A program made the position numbers and the translations under genes. A stretch of 8,335 bases of DNA, from contig DAICZK010000060.1 of assembly GCA_027311185.1 (NCBI GenBank), positions 1 through 8,335 of the forward strand. Reading direction: 5' to 3'. The notes beneath the pieces are model-generated. The model ran no database searches. It was given only the letters and a program-made list of their open reading frames with translations, and was not told the DNA's origin. The number at the start of each line of letters is the position of its first letter. The stretch's first letter is position 1. Positions 1 through 7,375 of the stretch are shown in pieces. This DNA is from Sulfuriferula sp. (GTDB lineage: Bacteria; Pseudomonadota; Gammaproteobacteria; Burkholderiales; Sulfuriferulaceae).

Positions 1-17
1 GTCCGACAGGCTCCTAG
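1..17. repeat. Terminal inverted-repeat end of a MITE/IS5-like element (partial)
   Basis: The first 17 bases, gtccgacaggctcctag, are identical to the right terminus of the complete element at 5502-5668 and are the reverse complement of its left terminus. Like those ends, they finish in CTAG. Only the terminus lies in the window, so this could be another copy of the short element or the end of a longer parent insertion sequence. Because both ends of the element share this sequence, orientation cannot be told. Confidence 0.8.
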
Positions 18-43
18 ACAGCCTATTTTTTAATAATCCTTTA

Positions 44-74
44 TTGTTCGGAAGGCGGCGCGAAGTGGTAAAAT
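44..74 (+). promoter_or_regulatory. Possible sigma-70-like promoter for yebC
   Basis: TTGTTC at 44-49 and TAAAAT at 69-74 resemble -35 and -10 hexamers, but the 19-base spacer is longer than ideal. The predicted start of transcription, near 81, leaves a leader of about 27 bases before the yebC ATG. That leader contains the ribosome binding site GAGGG at 98-102. The promoter lies just downstream of the repeat end at 1-17. The assignment rests on hexamer similarity alone. Confidence 0.35.
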
Positions 75-107
75 CACACGTTTTATTCTCAAGCCAAGAG
101 GGTTTTT

Positions 108-839
108 ATGTCCGGGCATAGCAAGTGGGCCAATATAAAACACAAAAAAGCCGCGACGGATGCCAAGCGCGGCAAGATTTTTACGCGATTGATCAAGGAA
201 ATTACCGTGGCGGCCAAGCTAGGCGGCGGCGATTCGGGTACCAATCCGCGTCTGCGCCTGGCGATGGATAAGGCGTTTGACGCAAACATGCCCAAGGATA
301 CCGTCGAGCGAGCGATCAAACGCGGTTGCGGTGACCTCGAAGGCGTCAATTACGAGGAAATCCGCTACGAAGGTTACGGCATAGCCGGCGCGGCGGTGAT
401 GGTCGATTGCCTGACCGACAATAAGGTGCGTACTGTCGCCGATGTGCGTCACGCGTTCAGCAAATTCGGCGGCAATATGGGAACGGATGGCTGCGTGGCT
501 TTCCAGTTCCGCCATTGTGGCCAGTTATTGTTCGCGCCCGGAGTCAACGAGGATGCCTTGATGGAGTCCGCGCTGGAAGCGGGCGCCGACGATGTGATGG
601 GGCACGAGGACGGCAGCATCGAGGTGATTACGCCGCCTTATGAATTGCATACGATTAAATCGGCGCTGGAAGCAGCCGGGTTTAAAAGCGAGTTTGCCGA
701 AGTGAGCATGAAACCGCAAAACGACGTCGAGCTGGCTGGCGACGAGGCAGTGAAAATGCAGAAGCTGCTCGATGCGCTGGAGGACCTGGATGACGTGCAG
801 GAGGTTTATACTTCAGCGGTGCTGGACGAAGCCGATTAA
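108..839 (+). CDS. yebC: YebC/PmpR (TACO1-type) family protein
   Basis: This 243-residue protein has the normal length and full signature of the YebC/TACO1 family. It begins [20 protein letters not shown], and [23 protein letters not shown], the [18 protein letters not shown] region and the glycine-rich [15 protein letters not shown] motif near residues 118-134 follow in order. Members are cytosolic. They have been described as transcriptional regulators and, more recently, as ribosome-associated factors that relieve stalling at difficult sequences such as proline runs. The start is well supported: GAGGG at 98-102 lies five bases before the ATG. In many proteobacteria yebC precedes ruvC; here it is followed 48 bases later by ribE, so the neighbourhood differs from that arrangement. 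The last ~15 residues are strongly acidic, ending DEAD. Confidence 0.95.
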   Translation: MSGHSKWANIKHKKAATDAKRGKIFTRLIKEITVAAKLGGGDSGTNPRLRLAMDKAFDANMPKDTVERAIKRGCGDLEGVNYEEIRYEGYGIAGAAVMVDCLTDNKVRTVADVRHAFSKFGGNMGTDGCVAFQFRHCGQLLFAPGVNEDALMESALEAGADDVMGHEDGSIEVITPPYELHTIKSALEAAGFKSEFAEVSMKPQNDVELAGDEAVKMQKLLDALEDLDDVQEVYTSAVLDEAD

Positions 840-887
840 CGGTTTCCAGCCTCCGTTTCAACTGACATTTCCGATAAAGGGTCGACA

Positions 888-1493
888 GTGTTTACAGGAA
901 TCATTCAGGCGGTGGGCGCGGTGGCAACGGTGGCGCAGAAAGGTGAAGACGCTCGCATCGAATTGCGGGGCGGCGATCTGGATTTGAGCGATGTCGCTCT
1001 GGGCGATTCGATTGCGTGCAACGGCGTTTGCCTGACCGTAGTCGAACTCGCACCTGCGGGATTCAGCGTTGACGTGTCGGCCGAGACTTTCCGATGCAGC
1101 GCGGGTTTTCCCGTCGGTCTGGAGGTCAATCTGGAAAAGGCCATGCGTCTGGCGGACAGGCTGGGCGGGCACCTGGTATCGGGGCATGTCGACGGAGTGG
1201 GCGAAGTATTGCAGTTTGCGCCGGTCGGAGACTGCGTGGAGCTGGTGATCCGCGCGCCGGGGGACATGGCGCGTTTCATCGTGACCAAGGGTTCGATCAC
1301 CGTCAACGGCGTGAGTCTGACCGTCAATCAGGTAGGCGCTACCGATTTTTCCATTAATCTGATTCCGCATACGCTGTCGCACACCAATCTGGGCAGTTTG
1401 AGCGCGGGCAGTCGAGTCAATCTCGAGGTCGACATGATGGCACGCTACGCCGAACGCATCTTGAATTATTCCCTGGAAACCAAGGTGTCGTAA
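888..1493 (+). CDS. ribE: Riboflavin synthase, alpha subunit
   Basis: This enzyme makes riboflavin by dismutating two molecules of 6,7-dimethyl-8-ribityllumazine, the last step of the pathway; the other product returns to RibH. The 201 residues show the family's internal duplication. The N-terminal barrel starts [10 protein letters not shown] and carries CNGVCLTV (44-51). The second carries [14 protein letters not shown] (94-107) and VNGVSLTVN (139-147). A C-terminal helix with MARYAERIL (184-192) is the trimer-forming part in known structures. The start is GTG, fixed by the invariant MFTGII beginning and by AAAGGG at 876-881, six bases upstream. It ends one base before ribBA. The gene is called ribE or ribC depending on the nomenclature used. 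No FMN riboswitch is visible in the 48 bases upstream. Confidence 0.95.
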   Translation: MFTGIIQAVGAVATVAQKGEDARIELRGGDLDLSDVALGDSIACNGVCLTVVELAPAGFSVDVSAETFRCSAGFPVGLEVNLEKAMRLADRLGGHLVSGHVDGVGEVLQFAPVGDCVELVIRAPGDMARFIVTKGSITVNGVSLTVNQVGATDFSINLIPHTLSHTNLGSLSAGSRVNLEVDMMARYAERILNYSLETKVS

Positions 1494-1494
1494 T

Positions 1495-2586
1495 ATGAAT
1501 TTAAGCCCGATTACCGATATCATCGCAGATATCAAAGCTGGCAAAATGGTCGTGCTGGTCGACGAGGAGGATCGCGAGAACGAGGGCGATCTGGTCATGG
1601 CTGCCGAATTTGCAACGCCGGAAACCGTCAATTTCATGACCAAATACGCGCGCGGGCTGATCTGCCTGACTTTGACCGACGAACGCTGCAAGCAATTGGA
1701 TTTGCGCCAGATGGTGGCCGACAATCAAACGCCTTACAGCACCGCTTTTACCGTCTCGATCGAGGCGGCGTCGGGCGTGACAACCGGAATTTCCGCCGCC
1801 GACCGCGCATGCACCATACGCGCTGCGGTGGCCAAACATGCCAAGGCGACCGATATTATTCAACCGGGGCATATTTTCCCGCTACGCGCCCAGCCGGGCG
1901 GGGTATTGATCCGCGCCGGGCATACAGAAGCGGGTTGCGATCTGGCGGGCATGGCCGGACTGGAGCCCGCGGCAGTGATCTGCGAAATTTTGAATGACGA
2001 CGGCAGCATGGCCCGTTTGCCGGATTTGATCGGCTACGCGCGTGAGCACGGTCTGAAAATCGGCGCGATCGTCGATTTGATCCATTACCGCAGTCAAAAC
2101 GAAAGCCTGATCGAGTGCGTGGGCAGCCGGACCATTACGACCGCATTCGGCGATTTCAGGCTGGTCGCGTATAAAGAGAAAATTTCCGGCGCCGCGCATC
2201 TGGCGCTGGTCAAGGGCGATATCCGCGCTGCCGACGAAACGCTGGTGCGCGTGCACGAGCCCGTGTCGGTGATGGATGTGCTGGAGATGGACAGCACCGT
2301 GCACGCCTACAGCGTCAATCGCGCCTTGCAGAAAATTGCCGCCGTCGGGTGCGGCGTGATCGTGTTGTTGCATCATCCCGAGACCGCTGCCGAGCTGCTG
2401 GCTCACGCCATTCCCACAAACGAACCCAAACCTGCGCAAAAATGGGATGCGCGCAATTATGGCATTGGCGCGCAGATACTCAAGCAACTGGGCGTGGGCA
2501 AAATGCGCCTGCTTGCGACCCAGCGTAAAATGCCGTCGCTGGCGGGCTTCGAGCTGGAAGTGACCGGGTATGACGAGGCCGATTAA
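1495..2586 (+). CDS. ribBA: 3,4-dihydroxy-2-butanone 4-phosphate synthase with degenerate RibA-like domain (RibBX type)
   Basis: Residues 1 to about 203 form a complete RibB domain, which makes the four-carbon unit of riboflavin from ribulose 5-phosphate. The acidic Mg-binding loop [11 protein letters not shown] lies at 23-33, followed by [13 protein letters not shown] (79-91), [12 protein letters not shown] (94-105) and [20 protein letters not shown] (124-143). The C-terminal half resembles GTP cyclohydrolase II at its edges: FGDFRLVAY (218-226), HLALVKGD (235-242), VRVH (251-254) and [20 protein letters not shown] (321-340). Where RibA should have the three zinc-binding cysteines of its SxCLTGDVF...RCDC segment, this protein reads [18 protein letters not shown] (256-273). 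Such RibB-plus-decayed-RibA proteins are known in Proteobacteria as RibBX. A separate ribA is therefore expected elsewhere. AAGGTG at 1482-1487 serves the ATG; the start is one base after the ribE stop. Confidence 0.93.
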   Translation: MNLSPITDIIADIKAGKMVVLVDEEDRENEGDLVMAAEFATPETVNFMTKYARGLICLTLTDERCKQLDLRQMVADNQTPYSTAFTVSIEAASGVTTGISAADRACTIRAAVAKHAKATDIIQPGHIFPLRAQPGGVLIRAGHTEAGCDLAGMAGLEPAAVICEILNDDGSMARLPDLIGYAREHGLKIGAIVDLIHYRSQNESLIECVGSRTITTAFGDFRLVAYKEKISGAAHLALVKGDIRAADETLVRVHEPVSVMDVLEMDSTVHAYSVNRALQKIAAVGCGVIVLLHHPETAAELLAHAIPTNEPKPAQKWDARNYGIGAQILKQLGVGKMRLLATQRKMPSLAGFELEVTGYDEAD

Positions 2587-2647
2587 TTTTTTTACGACGG
2601 ACGATCCGCCCATAATCAGGGTTCATTAACCAACCCCAAGGACAAGT

Positions 2648-3115
2648 ATGACAAGCTATGACGGAATCAACGAGCTGGAGACCAATCTGAACGGCAGCGC
2701 GCTGCGTATCGGCATTGTGATGAGCCGGTTCAATCGCGACATTTGCGACAGTTTGTTGGCGGCCTGCACCCATGCGCTGGCGAAGCATGGAGTGAAGCAG
2801 GAAAATACCCTGCTGGCGACCGTACCCGGCGCGCTGGAAATCCCGCTCGCCGCGCGCAAAATGGCGATGAGCGGAAAATTCGACGCCCTGGTCGCGATCG
2901 GGGCTGTAGTTCGCGGCGATACCTATCACTTCGAACTGGTCTCCAACGAAATGGCGAGCGGCATTAACCGAGTACAGATGGACACGGGCATCCCCATTGC
3001 CAACGGCGTGCTCACCACGGATACCGACGAACAGGCCTACGCGCGCGCTACGGTCAAGGGCACGGAAGCAGCCGCCTGTGCGATCGAAATGGCCAACCTG
3101 TTAAAAGCATTATGA
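2648..3115 (+). CDS. ribH: 6,7-dimethyl-8-ribityllumazine synthase
   Basis: The enzyme condenses the RibB product with 5-amino-6-ribitylamino-uracil to give the substrate of riboflavin synthase; family members assemble into pentamers or icosahedral shells. The 155 residues contain [10 protein letters not shown] (23-32), [11 protein letters not shown] (59-69) and [17 protein letters not shown] (85-101). The latter includes the likely catalytic histidine, His94. [13 protein letters not shown] (121-133) follows. Compared with the E. coli enzyme as I recall it, the basic loop after this arginine is about four residues shorter (ATVKG in place of AGTKAGNKG). AAGGA at 2638-2642 gives a clear ribosome binding site for the ATG. 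A 61-base gap separates it from ribBA, and its stop overlaps the nusB start (ATGA), implying coupled translation. Confidence 0.95.
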   Translation: MTSYDGINELETNLNGSALRIGIVMSRFNRDICDSLLAACTHALAKHGVKQENTLLATVPGALEIPLAARKMAMSGKFDALVAIGAVVRGDTYHFELVSNEMASGINRVQMDTGIPIANGVLTTDTDEQAYARATVKGTEAAACAIEMANLLKAL

Positions 3116-3543
3116 GCGGAAACCGGCACAAAGCCCGCGAATTCGCGGTGCAGGGCATTTATCAGTGGCTGCTGAACCGGCAGCCCGCGGCAGAGCTGGT
3201 CAAGCAATTGCGCGAGCAGGAAGGTTATGCCGAGATAGACGAGGTGATGTTTTTGGCGCTGCTGAACGGCGTCATCGAGGAATCGGATCAACTGGATCAT
3301 CGTTTGAGCCGCTATGTCGACCGCGCGATCAAGGAATTGAGCCCGGTGGAGCACGCCATATTGCTGCTCGGCGCGCGCGAATTGCTGCACCACGGCGAAG
3401 TGCCGTATCGGGTGGCGATCAATGAGGCAGTCGAATTGGCCAAGACTTTCGGCGGCACCGACGGTCACAAATACGTCAACGGCGTCATGGACAAGCTCGC
3501 CGCCGAAGCGCGCAGCGCGGAAGTGAACAAGCCGCGCCGTTAG
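3112..3543 (+). CDS. nusB: Transcription antitermination protein NusB
   Basis: NusB is a small all-helical RNA-binding protein that pairs with NusE (ribosomal protein S10) on boxA RNA and supports antitermination of rRNA operons. The 143 residues match the family in length. They begin [18 protein letters not shown] (5-22), the basic helix that carries RNA contacts. Then come the central acidic segment, [18 protein letters not shown] (77-94), and the highly conserved [18 protein letters not shown] (97-114) and [12 protein letters not shown] (118-129). The start codon overlaps the ribH stop as ATGA and has no strong ribosome binding site of its own, so translation is probably coupled. The ribH-nusB-thiL-pgpA order is the same as in E. 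coli. Confidence 0.95.
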   Translation: MSGNRHKAREFAVQGIYQWLLNRQPAAELVKQLREQEGYAEIDEVMFLALLNGVIEESDQLDHRLSRYVDRAIKELSPVEHAILLLGARELLHHGEVPYRVAINEAVELAKTFGGTDGHKYVNGVMDKLAAEARSAEVNKPRR

Positions 3544-3557
3544 CGAGCCATCAACCG

Positions 3558-4520
3558 ATGACCGGCGAATTCGATCTTATCCGGCGTTTTTTTTCCCGCC
3601 CTACGCCGCACGCGGTGTTGGGCGTAGGCGACGATTGCGCCTTGTTGCAGCCGACGATGGGAACGCTGCTGGCGGTTTCGACCGATACGCTGGTGGCGGG
3701 CGTGCATTTTTTTGCCGATGCCGACCCCGATCTGTTGGGCTGGAAATCGCTGGCGGTGAACTTGTCCGATCTGGCGGCAATGGGTGCGATGCCGCGCTGG
3801 GTTACGCTGGCATTGACCATTCCGGGGCTCGACGAGGCCTGGCTTGCGGCTTATGCCGAGGGTTTGTACCGGTGCGCGGCGCAGCATGGCATCAGCCTGG
3901 TTGGCGGCGATACCACGCGCGGCGGTTTGAGTATTACGCTTACCGTCATCGGCGAAGTGCCGGTGGACGGGGCATTGCGCCGCGACCAGGCGCGGGCCGG
4001 AGATACCGTCTGGGTGTCGGGCTGTCTGGGTGACGCCGCCTTCGCGTTGGCGGCGATGCAAGGCGAAGTGCAGTTGGATGACGCTGAACTCGAAACCTTG
4101 AGCGCGCGCTTACATGCGCCTATGCCGCGGGTCGCTCTGGGGATGGCGTTGCGTCAGGCGGCGCATGGCGCGATCGATATTTCCGATGGTATGCTGGCCG
4201 ATCTGGGGCATATTCTGGCGCGTTCGGGAGTGGGCGCGGTACTCGACTACGATCGGCTGCCGGTGAGCGATATCGTGCAGCGTCAAGCGGCCCATCCGCT
4301 GTTTGATCGCTGCGTGCTGGCGGGTGGCGACGATTATGAGTTGTGTTTTACCGCGCCGCCCGATGCGGAGCCTGCTATCCAGGCCATCGGCGAGCGGCTC
4401 GGTTTGCGCCTGACCGCAATCGGCAGCATTCGGGCAGCGGCGGGTTTGCAGTTGCTCGACGCTCGGGGGCAAGACATGCCGGTTGCGATAACGGGCTATG
4501 AGCATTTCGGCGCTCGTTGA
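3558..4520 (+). CDS. thiL: Thiamine-monophosphate kinase
   Basis: ThiL phosphorylates thiamine monophosphate with ATP to give thiamine diphosphate, the active cofactor. It belongs to the PurM-like fold family. The 320 residues carry the expected metal- and nucleotide-binding motifs: GVGDDCALL (22-30), AVSTDTLVAGVHF (39-51), WKSLAVNLSDLAAMGA (62-77), LVGGDTTRGG (114-123), IDISDGMLADLGH (206-218) and LAGGDDYELCFT (254-265). Length and motif order are normal. The gene starts 14 bases after nusB with only a weak ribosome binding site, and its TGA overlaps the ATG of pgpA by one base, so it fits an operon read from ribE or ribH. Confidence 0.96.
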   Translation: MTGEFDLIRRFFSRPTPHAVLGVGDDCALLQPTMGTLLAVSTDTLVAGVHFFADADPDLLGWKSLAVNLSDLAAMGAMPRWVTLALTIPGLDEAWLAAYAEGLYRCAAQHGISLVGGDTTRGGLSITLTVIGEVPVDGALRRDQARAGDTVWVSGCLGDAAFALAAMQGEVQLDDAELETLSARLHAPMPRVALGMALRQAAHGAIDISDGMLADLGHILARSGVGAVLDYDRLPVSDIVQRQAAHPLFDRCVLAGGDDYELCFTAPPDAEPAIQAIGERLGLRLTAIGSIRAAAGLQLLDARGQDMPVAITGYEHFGAR

Positions 4521-5014
4521 TGAATAGCCCCGACATCCGCCCGGACTGGCGCTTTATCACACGAAACCCGGCGCATTTTCTGGCGTTCGGCTTTGGTAGC
4601 GGATTGGCGCCCACAGCGCCCGGCACGTTCGGCACGCTCGCCGCGATACCTTTGTATTATTTGCTCACGCAGTTGTTCTCGCCTGCGCAACTGGCCGTGA
4701 TCATAGGCGCGGCACTGCTGGCTGGGATCTGGATTTGCGATATTGCCGGGCGCAATCTGGGCGTGCCCGATTATGGCGGCATCGTCTGGGACGAAATTGC
4801 TGCATTCTGGCTGGTATTGTGGTTTACGCCTGGCAAGGCGGCATGGATAATGGGGGCGTTTATCGTATTCCGAATTTTCGATATCTGGAAACCGTTTCCG
4901 ATAAACTGGTTTGACCGGCATGTCAAGAACGGCTTGGGGGTCATGCTCGACGATGTGCTGGCGGCCGGTTATACGATCGCAATCCTGGCGGGAGTTGAAT
5001 ATTGGCTCAGATGA
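4520..5014 (+). CDS. pgpA: Phosphatidylglycerophosphatase A
   Basis: PgpA removes the phosphate from phosphatidylglycerophosphate in the inner membrane, giving phosphatidylglycerol. The 164-residue protein has the family's layout. It shows FGFGSGLAPTAPGTFGTLA (23-41), several hydrophobic membrane segments (about 40-74, 92-102 and 108-119), the acidic motif YGGIVWDEIAAF (85-96), FRIFDIWKPFPI (117-128), and LGVMLDDVLAAGY (139-151). I chose ATG at 4520, which overlaps the thiL stop as TGATG. A TTG codon directly before it, at 4517, would add only one residue. No strong ribosome binding site is visible, in keeping with coupled translation. Its stop overlaps the possible ATG start of pncC. Confidence 0.95.
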   Translation: MNSPDIRPDWRFITRNPAHFLAFGFGSGLAPTAPGTFGTLAAIPLYYLLTQLFSPAQLAVIIGAALLAGIWICDIAGRNLGVPDYGGIVWDEIAAFWLVLWFTPGKAAWIMGAFIVFRIFDIWKPFPINWFDRHVKNGLGVMLDDVLAAGYTIAILAGVEYWLR

Positions 5015-5505
5015 GACCTGACGACGCGGAGTTGTATCAGCTCGCCGAACAAGCCGGCACAGCGTTGCAGCGGCACGATTTTCAGCTGGCGACGGCAGAA
5101 TCCTGTACCGGCGGCTGGGTCGGGATGGCGATGACCGCCGTGCCTGGCAGCTCCGCGTGGTACGAGCGCGGCTTCATTACTTACAGCAATCTGGCGAAAC
5201 AACAGCAGCTGGGCGTGTCGGCGGATACGCTGAATGCGTACGGCGCAGTATCCGAAGCCACGGTCAGCGAGATGGCGCGAGGCGCGCTGCAACACAGCGC
5301 CGCGCAGGTCGCTCTGGCAATTTCCGGGATTGCAGGTCCAGGCGGCGGGACCCCGCAAAAGCCGGTAGGCACCGTCTGCATCGCCTGGGCCATGAATGAC
5401 GGTACGTCGTTGACGACGACTTGCCGGTTGAGCGGTGAGCGTGACGAGATCCGTGCGCGCGCGGTCGCGGCGGCACTGCGTGGTGTTATCGAATTATTGT
5501 CCTAG
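5002..5505 (+). CDS. pncC: Nicotinamide-nucleotide amidohydrolase (CinA C-terminal family)
   Basis: PncC deamidates nicotinamide mononucleotide to nicotinate mononucleotide, recycling NAD breakdown products. This is the stand-alone form of about 165 residues, without the N-terminal MoaB-like domain of full-length CinA. Key motifs are TAESCTGGWVG (31-41), VPGSSAWYERGFITYSN (47-63) and SGIAGPGGGTPQKPVGTV (108-125). Two starts compete. TTG at 5002 has a good ribosome binding site (GGGAG at 4990-4994, seven bases before). ATG at 5011 overlaps the pgpA stop as ATGA but lies 16 bases from that site and would remove three residues. The TAG stop (5503-5505) lies inside the CTAG at the edge of the 5502-5668 element. 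The rebuilt empty site keeps the same stop, so the C-terminus is probably native. pncC next to recA is a widespread proteobacterial arrangement. Confidence 0.93.
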   Translation: MAQMRPDDAELYQLAEQAGTALQRHDFQLATAESCTGGWVGMAMTAVPGSSAWYERGFITYSNLAKQQQLGVSADTLNAYGAVSEATVSEMARGALQHSAAQVALAISGIAGPGGGTPQKPVGTVCIAWAMNDGTSLTTTCRLSGERDEIRARAVAAALRGVIELLS

Positions 5506-5668
5506 GAGCCTGTCGGACTCGAAGAATCGTAGCGATAATTCGGCTGGGCGAGGGCGTATTTAGCCGGTTTTTCAGGTCAATAGTCGTTCTATTGACCAAA
5601 AAACGGTGAAATATGGACCGGTCAGGCGGATGTGCAGCTGATTTCCTTTAAGTCCGACAGGCTCCTAG
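5502..5668. mobile_element. MITE-like inverted-repeat element inserted between pncC and recA
   Basis: A perfect 18-bp inverted repeat (5502-5519 and 5651-5668; outward part CTAGGAGCCTGTCGGACT) bounds about 165 bases with no usable reading frame. The ends can be read as a CTAG duplication flanking GAGCCTG..., or as a TA duplication flanking GGAGCCTG.... Both are consistent with IS5-superfamily habits, and both rebuild the same empty site, gtcCTAGtattt. A small non-autonomous element (MITE) moved by an IS5-like transposase is therefore the best reading; the family assignment is inference from end sequence and target. A second copy of the terminus lies at 1-17. No transposase for it is present in the window. 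It separates recA from pncC and may have displaced sequence upstream of the recA promoter. Confidence 0.8.
5575..5597. repeat. Internal hairpin of the MITE-like element
   Basis: GGTCAATAG (5575-5583) and CTATTGACC (5589-5597) form a perfect nine-base-pair stem with a five-base loop, TCGTT. Flanking T-rich and A-rich runs (5569-5572 and 5598-5603) could extend it imperfectly through a bulge. It sits near the centre of the element, as is common in short inverted-repeat elements. In neither direction is the stem followed directly by a run of T, so it does not look like a standard intrinsic terminator, though it could slow or fold a transcript running from pncC toward recA. Confidence 0.6.
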
Positions 5669-5703
5669 TATTTGCGATCGGGATTATCTTGAACAGGCCG
5701 TCA

Positions 5704-5732
5704 TTGAAAATGGGTGTTATCCATATTATTAT
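5704..5732 (+). promoter_or_regulatory. Sigma-70-like promoter of recA
   Basis: TTGAAA (5704-5709) and TATTAT (5727-5732) are separated by an optimal 17 bases. Transcription would start near 5739, leaving a leader of about 50 bases. The leader holds a ribosome binding site, AAGGA, shortly before the recA ATG at 5790. The promoter begins 36 bases after the right end of the MITE-like element. I looked for the CTGT-N8-ACAG LexA site and found none overlapping it. A loose inverted pair, TGTTA (5715-5719) and TAACA (5733-5737), brackets the -10 region and is the only operator-like symmetry seen. Confidence 0.6.
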
Positions 5733-5789
5733 TAACAAATGACGAGCCTGTATTTTTTGCTTTAGACCTGCAACACAAAAGGAACGAAA

Positions 5790-6833
5790 ATGGATGAAAA
5801 CAGAAGCAAGGCTCTGGCTGCAGCGCTGGCCCAGATAGAAAAAAGTTTTGGCAAGGGTTCCATCATGCGCCTGGGCGACGGCGAAGTGGTGAACGACATT
5901 CAGGTGGTATCGACGGGATCACTCGGCCTGGATATTGCGCTTGGGGTCGGCGGCTTGCCGCGCGGACGCATCGTCGAAATCTACGGCCCCGAGTCGTCAG
6001 GTAAAACGACGCTGACCTTGCAGGTCATCGCCGAGACACAAAAACTGGGCGGCATCGCCGCATTTATCGACGCCGAACACGCGCTTGACCCTCAATACGC
6101 GCAAAAACTCGGCGTCAATGTCTCGGACCTGCTGATTTCCCAGCCCGATACGGGCGAGCAGGCGCTCGAGATCGCTGATATGCTGGTGCGCTCCGGCTCG
6201 GTGGATATCGTGGTGATCGATTCGGTAGCGGCGTTAACGCCCAAGGCCGAGATCGAAGGCGAAATGGGCGATTCGCACATGGGATTGCAAGCGCGGCTGA
6301 TGAGCCAGGCGTTGCGCAAACTGACCGGCAATATCAAGCGCACGAATACCCTGGTTATTTTTATCAACCAGATACGGATGAAAATCGGCGTGATGTTCGG
6401 TAATCCCGAAACCACCACCGGCGGCAATGCACTGAAATTTTACGCTTCGGTGCGGATCGATATACGGCGTACCGGCGCGATCAAAAAAGGCGAAGAGGTA
6501 ATCGGTTCGGAAACCAAAGTGAAAGTGGTCAAGAATAAAGTCGCGCCGCCGTTTAAACAGGCCGAATTCGATATCCTGTACGGCGAAGGCATTTCGCGTG
6601 AGGGCGAGATTATCGAGCTGGGCGTGGCGAACAAAATCGTCGACAAGGCGGGTGCGTGGTACGCCTACAACGGCGAAAAAATCGGCCATGGTAAAGACAA
6701 CGCACGCGACTATCTGCGCGAGCATCCCGAAATCGCACGCGAAATCGAGAATAAGGTGCGTGCAGCGATCGGCATCATTCCCCACACTGCCATCATCGCC
6801 GGGACAGTAGCAGCGGTAGCCGAAGACGTCTGA
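5790..6833 (+). CDS. recA: Recombinase RecA
   Basis: RecA forms ATP-dependent filaments on single-stranded DNA, drives homologous strand exchange and triggers LexA cleavage in the SOS response. The 347 residues include the N-terminal helix used in filament assembly, the Walker A motif GPESSGKTT (66-74), the Walker B strand [12 protein letters not shown] (138-149), loop L1 around [10 protein letters not shown] (156-165) and loop L2 around [16 protein letters not shown] (197-212). All appear intact. The start ATG follows AAGGA at a normal distance. The odd part is the C-terminus. The last 15 residues are mostly alanine, valine and isoleucine, with only one glutamate and one aspartate, whereas many proteobacterial RecA proteins end in a markedly acidic regulatory tail. 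recX follows after 11 bases. Confidence 0.98.
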   Translation: MDENRSKALAAALAQIEKSFGKGSIMRLGDGEVVNDIQVVSTGSLGLDIALGVGGLPRGRIVEIYGPESSGKTTLTLQVIAETQKLGGIAAFIDAEHALDPQYAQKLGVNVSDLLISQPDTGEQALEIADMLVRSGSVDIVVIDSVAALTPKAEIEGEMGDSHMGLQARLMSQALRKLTGNIKRTNTLVIFINQIRMKIGVMFGNPETTTGGNALKFYASVRIDIRRTGAIKKGEEVIGSETKVKVVKNKVAPPFKQAEFDILYGEGISREGEIIELGVANKIVDKAGAWYAYNGEKIGHGKDNARDYLREHPEIAREIENKVRAAIGIIPHTAIIAGTVAAVAEDV

Positions 6834-6844
6834 CCGTTAGGACG

Positions 6845-7297
6845 ATGCGTCGCGTGGCAGAGAAATCACTGCGCACCCGTGCTCTGGAGGCGCTCGCGCG
6901 TCGCGAGCATAGCCGGGCCGAATTGGCGCGCAAGCTGCGTGAGCACGCCAGTGACGACGAGCCGCTAGAACCCTTGCTCGACGACTTTCAAACCCGCGGC
7001 TGGCTATCCGATGCGCGCTTTGCCGAACAACTGGTCCATGCGCGCCAGTCGCGCTACGGCAGCCAGAAAATCGCCCACGAACTGCGCGAACAGGGCGTTG
7101 CCGAAACCCTGGTTAGCGCAACGCTGGACACGCTTAAAGCCACCGAAGTCGAACGCGCTCGCGCTGTCTGGGACAAAAAATTCGGCACGCCTGCGGCCGA
7201 CGCGAAACAACGCGCCCAGCAAATGCGCTTTTTGCAGTCGCGCGGTTTCGGCCTGGAGGTCATTTATCAGATCATGAACGGGCGGGATGCCGCATGA
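6845..7297 (+). CDS. recX: Regulatory protein RecX
   Basis: RecX binds RecA filaments and limits their growth and ATPase activity; it is usually co-transcribed with recA, as the 11-base gap suggests here. The 150 residues are typical in size and built of repeated three-helix units rich in arginine and glutamate. RALEALARREHSRAELARKL (12-31), LLDDFQTRGWLSDARFAEQLVHAR (44-67, given here by its key GWLSDARFAE core) and RYGSQKIAHELREQGV (70-85) are family hallmarks. A last unit ends MRFLQSRGFGLEVIYQIM (127-144). The start is uncertain. ATG 6845 is only two bases from the nearest purine-rich site (TAGGA, 6838-6842). GTG at 6854, three codons in, has better spacing of 11 bases. Confidence 0.93.
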   Translation: MRRVAEKSLRTRALEALARREHSRAELARKLREHASDDEPLEPLLDDFQTRGWLSDARFAEQLVHARQSRYGSQKIAHELREQGVAETLVSATLDTLKATEVERARAVWDKKFGTPAADAKQRAQQMRFLQSRGFGLEVIYQIMNGRDAA

Positions 7298-7303
7298 CCA
7301 GAA

Positions 7304-7330
7304 TTGAGAGGATTTCCAAGTGTTTATACT
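7304..7330 (+). promoter_or_regulatory. Upstream promoter/operator-like site before brnT
   Basis: TTGAGA (7304-7309) and TATACT (7325-7330) form a promoter-like pair with a short 15-base spacer. A 16-bp imperfect palindrome, CAAGTGTTTATACTTG (7317-7332), covers the -10 element, with six of eight positions symmetric. The sequence TATACTTGTATGTC here resembles TATACTGATGTC at the second site 70 bases downstream, so this may be a second operator for the same repressor. The role is inferred from symmetry and position only. Confidence 0.35.
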
Positions 7331-7375
7331 TGTATGTCTGAAACGATCGGGGCGAATTTCCCCAGCGACGTTTTA

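Noticed and set aside
840..887. FMN riboswitch before ribE
   Set aside because: The gap is 48 bases with none of the conserved RFN helices; the gap before ribH (2587-2647) is likewise too short.
858..1724. Long minus-strand open frame across ribE and ribBA
   Set aside because: It is the antisense shadow of two clearly conserved genes in high-GC DNA, has no recognisable domains, and crosses the gene boundary.
825..2586. Near-identical DNA ends of yebC and ribBA, both encoding DEAD then TAA
   Set aside because: The match is about 15 bases with one mismatch and no extension either side; chance similarity of acidic C-termini is enough.
2588..2616. Promoter before ribH using CATAAT at 2611-2616
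   Set aside because: No acceptable -35 hexamer lies at the right distance, only a T-run; ribH can be read from upstream.
5575..5603. MITE hairpin as an intrinsic terminator for pncC
   Set aside because: The stem is followed by A residues, not T, on the + strand, and by TG then A on the minus strand.
7349..7374. GGGG...CCCC hairpin with a later TTTT as a terminator for recA-recX
   Set aside because: The stem is only four base pairs and the T-run starts eight bases after it, too weak and too far for a credible intrinsic terminator.
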